Assembly (NCBI GenBank): GCA_025453855.1
Contig: JALOPO010000085.1
Location: forward strand, 1 to 7,429
Reading direction: 5' to 3'
Source: Gemmatimonadaceae bacterium
GTDB taxonomy: Bacteria > Gemmatimonadota > Gemmatimonadetes > Gemmatimonadales > Gemmatimonadaceae
DNA length: 7,429 nucleotides
Of the stretch, positions 1 through 7,034 are shown piece by piece. A model generated the notes under the pieces. That model made no database searches. It had not been told where the DNA came from and saw only the letters and a program-made list of their open reading frames with translations. Position numbers and translations under genes: made by a program. The first letter of the stretch is position 1. Each line of letters begins with the position of its first letter.

Positions 1-945
1 GCGCGCGACGCCGGCGAGGCCGCGCGCGTAGCCCGGCACGTGCGTCGCATTGGCCGCCAGCACCGCCAGCGAATCGCTCGGCGTGACGAAGAAGCGGCGA
101 CCGAGGATCATGTTGCGGTCGCCGTCGCCATCGGAGGCGGCGCCGAAGTCGGGGGCGTCGTCGCCCCAGAGCTCGGCCACCAGGTCGTGCGCGTAGGTGA
201 GGTTGGGATCGGGGTGGCCACCGCCGAAGTCCTCGAGCGGCACCGCGTTGATCACCGACCCTGCCGGCGCGCCGAGCCGGCGCTCGAGGAGCTCGACCGC
301 ATACGGGCCGGTGACGGCGTGCATCGCGTCGAAGCGGAGGCGGAAGCCGCCGGCGATCAGGCGGCGGATCGCAGCGACGTCGAAGAGCGACTCCATGAGC
401 GCCGCGTACTCGCTCACCGGATCGACGACGTCGACGACCATGTCGCCGACGCGATGCGTGCCGATGGCGTCGAGCGCGACGTCGGGGGCGCCGATGATCG
501 CGTAGTCGGTGAGCGAGGCGGCGACGCGCGCGATGGCGTCGGTGACCGACTCGGGGGCGGGGCCGCCGTTGGCGACGTTGTACTTGATCCCGAAGTCGCC
601 GTCGGGGCCGCCGGGGTTGTGGCTGGCGCTGAGGATGATCCCGCCGGCGCCGTGGCGACGGATCAGGTGCGACGCGGCCGGCGTGCTCAGGATCCCGTCA
701 CGACCGACGAGGCAGCGCGTGACGCCGTTGGCGGCGGCGATGCGCAGGATCGTCTGGATCGCCTCGCGATTGTGGTACCGGCCATCGCCACCGACGACGA
801 GCGTCGCGCCGGGCGGGAGTGCGGCGACGGTGAGGATCGCCTGCACGAAGTTCTCCAGGTAGTGCGGCTGCTGGAAGACGGGGACGCGCTTGCGGAGGCC
901 GGAGGTGCCGGGGCGCTGGTCGGCGAAGGGCGTGGTGGCTGGCAT
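1..945 (-). CDS. pgm: Phosphoglucomutase, PGM1 type (N-terminal part, runs off the left edge)
   Basis: Interconverts glucose-1-phosphate and glucose-6-phosphate through a phosphoserine and a glucose-1,6-bisphosphate intermediate, in the cytoplasm; it links glycolysis with glycogen and sugar-nucleotide synthesis. The 315 residues seen carry the opening motif GTSGLRKRV (13-21), ENFVQAI (31-37), the catalytic-serine loop SASHNPGG (Ser108), GDFGIKYN (116-123), PLEDFGGGHPDPNLTYA (236-252) and the metal-binding loop DGDGDRN with Asp272, Asp274 and Asp276. These match the long eukaryote-like PGM1 form from memory, rather than a short phosphomannomutase/GlmM. The family is about 545-560 residues, so the C-terminal 40 percent, with the sugar- and phosphate-binding loops, lies outside the window; the cut falls just before the expected SMPTSGA-type motif. 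The start at 945 gives MPATTPFADQ; an in-frame ATG at 954 would add three residues. Neither has a clear Shine-Dalgarno sequence. It is transcribed divergently from the SRPBCC gene. Confidence 0.95.
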   Translation of the reverse strand, partial: MPATTPFADQRPGTSGLRKRVPVFQQPHYLENFVQAILTVAALPPGATLVVGGDGRYHNREAIQTILRIAAANGVTRCLVGRDGILSTPAASHLIRRHGAGGIILSASHNPGGPDGDFGIKYNVANGGPAPESVTDAIARVAASLTDYAIIGAPDVALDAIGTHRVGDMVVDVVDPVSEYAALMESLFDVAAIRRLIAGGFRLRFDAMHAVTGPYAVELLERRLGAPAGSVINAVPLEDFGGGHPDPNLTYAHDLVAELWGDDAPDFGAASDGDGDRNMILGRRFFVTPSDSLAVLAANATHVPGYARGLAGVAR

Positions 946-1012
946 GCGGGGCATCGTAGCCACGGGACCGGAAGGCGGAAGGCGGGTGCACGACCGAGTG
1001 ACGCCGTCGTGT

Positions 1013-1041
1013 TTGCGGACTCGGCCGACGTGACCGATCAT
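1013..1041 (+). promoter_or_regulatory. Weak sigma-70-like promoter candidate for the SRPBCC gene
   Basis: TTGCGG (1013-1018) and GATCAT (1036-1041) are separated by exactly 17 bases and lie 41 bases before the ATG at 1083. The -10 matches TATAAT at four of six positions, the -35 matches TTGACA only at TTG. It sits in the gap between divergent pgm and the SRPBCC gene. In a sequence this GC-rich an AT-containing hexamer at the right spacing is mildly suggestive, no more. Confidence 0.22.
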
Positions 1042-1082
1042 CGGGGATCGCCCGGTTCGCCGACTCCCCTGACCCTCGCCCC

Positions 1083-1640
1083 ATGGTCCGCTTCCTCCTG
1101 TACGCCGTCGGCGCGCTGGTCGCGCTGGCGCTCCTCGTGGTCGTCGTCGGGCTTGTGCTGCCGGCGCAGCACGTCGTCGCGCGTCGACTCGTGCTCGCCG
1201 CCCCGCCCGATCGCGCGTGGACGCTGCTCACGTCGCCCGATTCGTTCCCGGCGTGGCGTCGCGACCTGCAGCGCGTGGAGCCGCTCGCCCCCGATGCCGA
1301 GGGGCATGCGCGGTGGCGCGAGACGTCGCGCATGGGGACGATCCCGTTCCGCGTGATGGCCTCGACGCCACCGACCGCCACGACGCCGGGCCGTCGCGTG
1401 ACGCGCATCGACGATCCCGCACTGCCGTTCGGCGGCGACTGGGAGCTCGTCGTCGCGCCGGCCGGTGGTGGCGGGAGCACGGTGACGATCACCGAGCGCG
1501 GTGAGGTGCGGAACCCCGTCTTCCGCGCGCTGTCGCGCTTCGTGTTCGGGCACGCGTCGACGATGGAAGCGGTGCTGCGCGACCTTGCCGCGCATCTCGG
1601 CGAGACGGGGGCACCAGCAGCGGTCGCGGCGACGCCGTGA
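1083..1640 (+). CDS. Membrane-anchored SRPBCC (START/polyketide-cyclase-like) family protein
   Basis: A 185-residue protein with one strongly hydrophobic N-terminal segment (about residues 4-27, rich in Leu/Val/Ala), followed by a single domain with the SRPBCC layout: a first strand RRLVLAAPPDRAWTLLTS (34-51) entering the first helices, a PAWRRDLQRVEPL turn (57-69), a central strand region, FGGDWELVV (116-124) and TVTITERGEV (133-142), and a long C-terminal helix from about 145 to 173 (VFRALSRFVFG...EAVLRDLAAHL). The fold forms a hydrophobic cavity for lipids or other ligands; the ligand here cannot be told. Only two positive residues (Arg3, and Arg34 after the helix) flank the hydrophobic segment, so it is probably a membrane anchor rather than a cleaved signal; topology is inference. 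No Shine-Dalgarno sequence is evident before the only usable ATG. The stop codon abuts the first palindromic repeat. Confidence 0.8.
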   Translation: MVRFLLYAVGALVALALLVVVVGLVLPAQHVVARRLVLAAPPDRAWTLLTSPDSFPAWRRDLQRVEPLAPDAEGHARWRETSRMGTIPFRVMASTPPTATTPGRRVTRIDDPALPFGGDWELVVAPAGGGGSTVTITERGEVRNPVFRALSRFVFGHASTMEAVLRDLAAHLGETGAPAAVAATP

Positions 1641-1736
1641 GTCTCCGTGCTCCGGCCGTCGCCGTTCCTCCGCTCTCCTGCCGTTCGACGGACTGCACGG
1701 AAAGCGGAGGAACGGGGACGACCGGAGGACGGGGAC
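1641..1736. repeat. Long palindromic repeat element, copy 1
   Basis: A 96-bp near-perfect inverted repeat beginning on the base after the SRPBCC stop codon. The outer 38 bases of the left arm match the reverse complement of the right arm with five mismatches; the centre holds a small hairpin (CCGT, TCG, ACGG at 1681-1691). The right arm (1699-1736) is 36/38 identical to the right arm of the second copy at 3510-3547; the left arms agree at 31/38. No open reading frame inside makes sense and there is no transposase or target-site duplication that I can identify. Transcribed RNA would fold into a long hairpin, so it could act as a terminator or 3'-end stabiliser, but it lacks a U-tract. It fits a REP/MITE-like dispersed element; I do not recognise a named family. 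Confidence 0.85.
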
Positions 1737-1940
1737 TGCTGGTGCGCGCGGAAGGCACGACGTGGGGCGCATGCAGGATGCCGATGCGCTGATCGTCATG
1801 GCGGGCGCGAACGCGGAGATCTCGTATGGTCGCGCTCGCATGACGTGAGTCGTGACGAAGGGCGCGCGTTGCATGCGTCCGCACTCCCGCGGCGCTCGGC
1901 GACGGGACATGCTCCGTGTGTCCCTGTCGCGGAGTGATCC
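1737..1940. other. Non-coding leader region before the propeller-thioredoxin gene
   Basis: About 200 bases without a convincing gene. Besides the 52-bp palindrome at 1794-1845 it holds a short inverted repeat, GCGCAT (1767-1772) against ATGCGC (1784-1789). The Shine-Dalgarno-like GGAG at 1931-1934 lies six bases before the ATG at 1941. I find no convincing -35/-10 pair. Frames open across this stretch in several directions are composition shadows rather than genes. Confidence 0.5.
1794..1845. repeat. 52-bp imperfect palindrome upstream of the propeller-thioredoxin gene
   Basis: CGTCATG at 1794-1800 is mirrored by CATGACG at 1839-1845. The pairing continues inward (left arm 1794-1810, right arm 1830-1845) with one extra G and one mismatch. 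The exact centre of these arms coincides with a perfect eight-base palindrome, GAGATCTC (1816-1823). It is different in sequence from the 96-bp repeat that ends 57 bases earlier and ends 95 bases before the ATG at 1941. It could be an operator, a transcript hairpin in the 5' leader, or the remnant of another small repeat. It occurs once in this window. Confidence 0.6.
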
Positions 1941-3413
1941 ATGCGTTCGACGCGGTGCCGTCTGATGGTGCTGGTGGTGGCTGCAACCTGCGGAACGCCG
2001 CTGGCGGGGCAGGGAGCGATGCTGAGCTGTCGCATCACGCCCACGCCGGGGACGGGGCCGGCGACGGGGGTGGCGATCACGGGGGACCGATCGGTCTGGA
2101 CCGTCGACGTGAACTCGGGGCGGCTGCTGCGATTCGACTCCACGGGGAGCAACGCGACCTTCGTGCACGCGGGGTCGATGCAGCGGCAGAAGGTCACGGG
2201 CGTCGCGCGCGGCCCCGGCGACGCGGTCTGGTATCTCACCGCCGATGGCACGGTGGGGCGACTCGATGCCGACGGCGGCGGTGCGACCGAGTCGACGGTG
2301 CAGGAGCGCGTCGGGCTCACGCGCGCGCTGCGCCGCGCGCCCGATGGCTCGCTCTGGTTCCTCGACGTGACGCGCGACCGCATCGGGCACGTGGCGCTCG
2401 ATGGCACGGTGCGGCTGCTCGAGCCACCGGCGGGGCTCGGTCGGCGCGTTCCCGGTCGGCCGCCACGCGGCGAGGTGCTCCCGGTCACGCCGTGGCCGAA
2501 GTCGATGAACGCGCTCGCGGTCGCCCCCGACGGCGCGCTCTGGATCAGCTCCAACCAGGACGACGCGCTCTTCCGCATCGTGCCCGGTGACGTGCCCGAC
2601 GTGCGCCGCTACGTCTTCCCGACACCGCGCGCGCAGGTGGACGGGATGCACGCGGCCGACGATGGGGCGGTGTGGATCGCGATGTTCGGGAGCAGCCGAC
2701 TGGGCGTGATCCCGCTCGCAGCGGCGGCGATCCGCGAGTTCGCGCTCGACGTGCGCCCGCAGGGGGTGCTCGCCGCCGGTGACGGCGGCGCCTGGTTCAC
2801 GACGCAGAACACGGTCGGTCGCCTGCGCGCCGATGGGTCGGTGACGCAGGCGTCGTGCGAACGCACGCTGAACGGGCCGCTCTTCCGCGGGCCGGACGGG
2901 ATGCCGTGGGTGATCGGCAACCAGGTGCTCGTGCGCGTCGACACGGGTGGGACACGGCGCGTGGCGACGACGACGCGGCGCGTGGCGGCACGCACTGGGA
3001 CACCCACTGCGCGGGCCCGACCGGTGGCGACCGATGCAGCCGTGCGGGCGCCAGGCTTCCCGATGAACGGCTACCACCCAGTCGAGCCTGCGTCGCTCGA
3101 CAGTGCACTGGCCGAGAGCAGCGGGCACGTGGTCGTCCTCTTCTCGTCGGACGACGGCGAGTGCACGCACTGCCTGCCGATGAACGACACGTTCCAGCAG
3201 CTGATCCGCGACACGAAGCCGGATCGTGTCACCTTCATGACGGTGCACTGGAATCCGTGGCGAGCCATCACCGACGATCCCGTCGCCCGCGGCCGCCAGC
3301 TCACGGGGCTCCCCGCCATCGTGCACTACCACGACCGCCGCGAGCTCGGTCGCGTCTACGGCAACCGCTCGTTGACCGCACTCAAGGAGCTGCTCGGCTA
3401 CACCGGCTGGTGA
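1941..3413 (+). CDS. Secreted seven-bladed beta-propeller (streptogramin lyase-like) fused to a thioredoxin-like domain
   Basis: A 490-residue exported protein. Residues 1-24 look like a signal peptide (basic start, hydrophobic 8-16, likely cleavage after LAG or LAGQ). Seven propeller repeats follow, each with a [VLAP]W strand: Trp53, Trp97, Trp139, Trp201, Trp245, Trp285 and Trp323, with typical phrases such as APDGALWIS and GRLRADGSV. A Pro/Arg-rich insertion (about 161-187) lengthens the third repeat. This resembles the Vgb/NHL-type propeller, but I cannot place the lyase catalytic His/Glu, so antibiotic lyase activity is not claimed. An Arg/Thr/Ala-rich linker (about 335-370) leads to a thioredoxin-like domain: VVVLFSS (397-403), Cys408-Thr-His-Cys411, and a likely cis-proline at Pro458 in GLPAIV. 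A periplasmic or surface disulfide or sensor role is inference. GGAG six bases before the ATG supports the start. It converges on prfC. Confidence 0.8.
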   Translation: MRSTRCRLMVLVVAATCGTPLAGQGAMLSCRITPTPGTGPATGVAITGDRSVWTVDVNSGRLLRFDSTGSNATFVHAGSMQRQKVTGVARGPGDAVWYLTADGTVGRLDADGGGATESTVQERVGLTRALRRAPDGSLWFLDVTRDRIGHVALDGTVRLLEPPAGLGRRVPGRPPRGEVLPVTPWPKSMNALAVAPDGALWISSNQDDALFRIVPGDVPDVRRYVFPTPRAQVDGMHAADDGAVWIAMFGSSRLGVIPLAAAAIREFALDVRPQGVLAAGDGGAWFTTQNTVGRLRADGSVTQASCERTLNGPLFRGPDGMPWVIGNQVLVRVDTGGTRRVATTTRRVAARTGTPTARARPVATDAAVRAPGFPMNGYHPVEPASLDSALAESSGHVVVLFSSDDGECTHCLPMNDTFQQLIRDTKPDRVTFMTVHWNPWRAITDDPVARGRQLTGLPAIVHYHDRRELGRVYGNRSLTALKELLGYTGW

Positions 3414-3450
3414 GCCGCATGCGCACGGTCACCTGAACCTCGCATCCAGC

Positions 3451-3547
3451 GTCCCCGTCCTTCGGTCGTCCCGGTTCCTCCGCTTTCCGCGTAGTTCGCC
3501 GAACTGCCAGGAAAGCGGAGGATCGGAGACGACCGGAGGACGGGGAC
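3451..3547. repeat. Long palindromic repeat element, copy 2
   Basis: A 97-bp inverted repeat centred on base 3499, with 48-base arms differing at seven positions and an uninterrupted stem AGTTCG/CGAACT around the centre. It lies between two convergent genes: 37 bases after the stop at 3413 and 16 bases after the prfC stop on the other strand. It is in the same orientation as copy 1 (better conserved arm on the right), and both copies are followed by the same TGC. The position would suit a bidirectional terminator, but there is no T-tract on either side. Mismatches between the arms are not biased toward G-U pairs, so conservation of an RNA hairpin is not evident. Confidence 0.87.
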
Positions 3548-3563
3548 TGCGGGCGCTGCTCCG

Positions 3564-5249
<1,686 letters not shown>

Positions 5250-5263
5250 CGGGGACAAAGTTA
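5250..5263 (-). promoter_or_regulatory. Possible leaderless-type -10 element for prfC
   Basis: Read on the minus strand, TAACTT (5263-5258) fits the TAnnnT core of a -10 hexamer and is followed by eight bases and then the ATG at 5249. Transcription would begin at or within a base or two of the start codon, which would explain the absence of a Shine-Dalgarno sequence. No TTGACA-like -35 is visible 16-18 bases further upstream. It is one of few AT-containing hexamers in the 148-bp divergent gap. Confidence 0.35.
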
Positions 5264-5319
5264 CCCGCGCCCCCAACCGCCACGCCGTCCGGGGCGGGAA
5301 CGCCTCTTGCCCCCTCAGC

Positions 5320-5354
5320 CGCGTGCCGCATCGAGCGGCAGGCAGCGGCACGCG
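5320..5354. repeat. Inverted repeat with a competing inner hairpin, upstream of the holin-type gene
   Basis: CGCGTGCCGC (5320-5329) and GCGGCACGCG (5345-5354) form a perfect ten-base inverted repeat with a 15-base spacer. Within it, TGCCGC (5324-5329) can pair instead with GCGGCA (5335-5340) around a five-base loop, because AGCGGCA occurs twice ten bases apart (5334 and 5344). The two foldings exclude one another. It lies 43 bases before the start codon at 5398, where an operator or a structured 5' leader would be expected. The function is unknown. Confidence 0.5.
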
Positions 5355-5397
5355 TGCGCACACCGGCGCCCGCACGCTGCGCGGCAGCGGAGAGGCG

Positions 5398-5919
5398 ATG
5401 ACCATGGAACGCGAACGTCCGATGTCGATCGCACGTGATGACGTGACGCCGCTGCGCGGCACGTCGGCGCGCGACGTCACCGTGGAGGTGGCGAACACGA
5501 GCCGCGTGGGGACGACCGAACCGTCGCTCGGCGAACTCTTCTCGCGCCTTGGCACGGACACCAGCGAGATGGTGCGCGCCGAGATCCGCCTCGCGCGGGC
5601 CGAAGTGACCCGCATGTCGACCACGGTGGCGAAGGATGCGGCCAAGGTGAGCGTGGGGGTGGGGCTCGGCCTGATGGGCGCCCTCGCCACCACGGCGTTC
5701 CTCGTGATCCTCGCCGGCGACCTGCTGAACAACTACTGGCTCGGGGCACTCCTCGTGGGCGTCGTGCTGCTCGGCGTCGGCGCGCTCCTCGCCAGGAACG
5801 CGGTCCAGGACATCAAGCGGCGTGGCCTCAAGCCGCAGCAGACGATCGCCACGCTCCAGGAGAATGCAGCATGGGCAAGGCGCGAGCTCGCCGACGTGAA
5901 GCACGAGCTGACACGCTGA
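5398..5919 (+). CDS. Phage-holin-family (Holin-X/YqjE-type, PF07332-like) membrane protein
   Basis: A 173-residue protein: a polar N-terminal region (1-42), a helix opening with PSLGELFSRLGTDTSEMVR (42-60) and AEIRLARAEV (61-70), two membrane segments (about 84-107 and 113-133), and a C-terminal helix with the signature KPQQTIATLQENAAWARREL (145-164). This is the layout of the Actinobacterial Holin-X family, which includes E. coli YqjE. Despite the name, these are chromosomal inner-membrane proteins in most genomes, often beside YqjD/DUF883 and DUF3618 proteins, as here; no phage gene is near. GGAG at 5389-5392, five bases before the ATG at 5398, supports this start over the ATG at 5404. It is first in an apparent operon; the next start follows after 74 bases. 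Confidence 0.85.
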   Translation: MTMERERPMSIARDDVTPLRGTSARDVTVEVANTSRVGTTEPSLGELFSRLGTDTSEMVRAEIRLARAEVTRMSTTVAKDAAKVSVGVGLGLMGALATTAFLVILAGDLLNNYWLGALLVGVVLLGVGALLARNAVQDIKRRGLKPQQTIATLQENAAWARRELADVKHELTR

Positions 5920-5993
5920 CACAGCCCGCCGTGCGCACCCGCGCCGCGGTGGAACACGACGACCGGCCACGGCCGACGAAGGAGAGCGATGCG

Positions 5994-6824
5994 ATGACGA
6001 GCCCCATGGGGACGACCGATCCGATCACGAACGACGGGACGAGCACGGCTGAGGCGAGCGGGCCCACGTCGGCGGCTGCGGCGGCGCTGCAGGGCGCGAC
6101 GCACCACGGCGAGGGGGAAACCGCCACCAACGCCGCGGCGGCCAAGGCGCGCGAGCTCGCCCAGAAGGCGCAGGAGACGGCGAAGACGCGCGCCAGGTCG
6201 ACCGTCGACAGCGGGCGCACGCGTGCGGCCGAGACGATCGAGACGGTCGCGCAGACGCTGCGCGGCTCCACCGACCAGCTGCGCGAGCAGGAGCACCCCG
6301 AGATCGGGCGCTACATCGCCGTCGCCGCCGACCGCATGGAGTCGCTCGCCAACTACCTGCGCAACACCGAGACGGACGAACTGGTGCGCCGCGCCGAGTC
6401 GTATGCGCGCCGCCAGCCGGCGCTCTTCCTCGGTGGCGCCTTCGTGGTCGGGCTCCTCGGGGCGCGCTTCCTCAAGAGCTCGCGTCGCGCGCAGGTCGGC
6501 AACGGTGCGCACGCGCTGCACGACACGCACGAGCACGAGGTCGGCATCGCCACCTTCGACGAGCGCGCGGGCGGCATGGGTGCCGGCGCGGCCTTCGCCT
6601 CGACTGGCGCGACCTTCGATGCCGGCGCGGACTTCCCCGATCCCGATGCGAATGCGACCGGGCAGACCTCGTACGACGCGGGAGCTGGCATGACCGGCGG
6701 CTCGCCGGCGGTGAGCGGTGGCCCGGACGGCGCGGGTACCGGGACGATGCACACGTCGGACACGATCGCCGATCTCGATGCCTCGCGCCCGTCGGGGCTC
6801 GACGATCCGGACACGCGCGCCTGA
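5994..6824 (+). CDS. YqjD/ElaB-like single-helix membrane protein with long low-complexity tail
   Basis: A 276-residue protein. After a Thr/Ala/Gly-rich start (1-43) comes a long charged amphipathic helical region (about 44-135: AAAAKARELAQKAQETAKTR onward), then one membrane segment with a Gly motif, QPALFLGGAFVVGLLGARFL (141-160), then basic KSSRRA. The tail (167-276) is rich in Gly, Ala, Asp and Thr with FDAGAD and YDAGAG repeats and ends acidic. Helix plus Gly-patterned membrane segment resembles YqjD/ElaB/DUF883 proteins, which in E. coli bind ribosomes at the inner membrane in stationary phase; whether this one does is inference. AAGGAG at 5979-5984, nine bases before the ATG at 5994, fixes the start. 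A further upstream in-frame ATG at 5871 with AGGAG would overlap the holin-type gene and add an Arg-rich stretch that looks untranslated. The tail is unusually long for the family. Confidence 0.7.
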   Translation: MTSPMGTTDPITNDGTSTAEASGPTSAAAAALQGATHHGEGETATNAAAAKARELAQKAQETAKTRARSTVDSGRTRAAETIETVAQTLRGSTDQLREQEHPEIGRYIAVAADRMESLANYLRNTETDELVRRAESYARRQPALFLGGAFVVGLLGARFLKSSRRAQVGNGAHALHDTHEHEVGIATFDERAGGMGAGAAFASTGATFDAGADFPDPDANATGQTSYDAGAGMTGGSPAVSGGPDGAGTGTMHTSDTIADLDASRPSGLDDPDTRA

Positions 6825-6860
6825 CCGCGCCCCCGCACGCACGCCCCACCACACCCGACC

Positions 6861-7034
6861 GTGCTCAAGGAGCAGGTCAAGGACGAGGTCAAGCAGAACA
6901 TCGAGGAAGCGAAGCAGAACCTGAAGCAGGCCACGATCGGCCGGGTGGAGACGATGACGCGAAAGGCGGCAAAGCGCGTGGAGGCGGGACAGGTGTCGCT
7001 CATGGAGCGCATCCGCGAGAACCCGGCGCCATGA
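6861..7034 (+). CDS. Short helical protein, N-terminal part of a split DUF3618-type protein
   Basis: A 57-residue frame from GTG: LKEQVKDEVKQNIEEAKQNL, then ATIGRVETM (25-33) and MERIRENPAP (48-57), then TGA. The phrases ATIGRVE and IRENPxP are typical of the region before the membrane segment of DUF3618-type proteins (from memory), where the text normally continues with an IGLGWL helix. Here that continuation lies in the next frame, at 7031. The usual DUF3618 N-terminal segment (IExTRxxMxxTLxxL-like) is absent, since the frame opens right at the LKEQVK helix. GTG at 6861 is the only conventional start after the in-frame stop at 6822-6824; there is no Shine-Dalgarno sequence in the C-rich 36-base gap, so translation may depend on coupling to the previous gene. 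It is either one half of a broken gene or a true small protein. Confidence 0.6.
   Translation: MLKEQVKDEVKQNIEEAKQNLKQATIGRVETMTRKAAKRVEAGQVSLMERIRENPAP

Noticed and set aside
961..1000. Third, degenerate copy of the long palindrome (GACCGGAAGGCGG-like text)
   Set aside because: Only a short stretch resembles the right arm, with no matching left arm; within background for this composition.
1041..1076. Hairpin GGGGATCG...CGACTCCCC before the SRPBCC start
   Set aside because: The stem needs a bulge and is short; such GC stems are common here and no gene end or T-tract supports a terminator.
40..1356. 438-residue open frame on the plus strand opposite pgm
   Set aside because: It is antisense to the well-conserved phosphoglucomutase, rich in Arg/Asp/Glu/Val without any recognisable domain, and runs into the SRPBCC gene in another frame: a high-GC shadow.
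1038..3332. 764-residue open frame on the minus strand
   Set aside because: Arg/His/Pro-rich translation antisense to the SRPBCC and propeller genes, and it reads through both palindromes; no domain. The plus-strand genes have clear folds.
1941..3413. Streptogramin (virginiamycin B) resistance lyase
   Set aside because: The propeller is similar, but the catalytic His/Glu arrangement is not identifiable, and the signal peptide and thioredoxin fusion are foreign to cytoplasmic Vgb.
3414..3563. Classical rho-independent terminator between the convergent genes
   Set aside because: The hairpin is the repeat itself and no T-run follows it on either strand, so a terminator call is not justified, though a bidirectional termination role remains possible.
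5296..5325. ECF-sigma promoter with GGGAAC at 5296-5301 before the membrane operon
   Set aside because: No CGTC- or TCTGA-like -10 lies 15-17 bases downstream; the nearest CGTG is 20 bases away.
5398..5919. Phage holin/prophage remnant
   Set aside because: The family name is historical; there is no endolysin, portal, capsid or integrase gene nearby, and the neighbours are the usual chromosomal YqjD/DUF3618-type companions.
5871..5993. Earlier start for the YqjD-like protein, overlapping the holin-type gene, with AGGAG upstream
   Set aside because: The added 41 residues are Arg-rich and out of character, and AAGGAG nine bases before the ATG at 5994 is a better initiation site.
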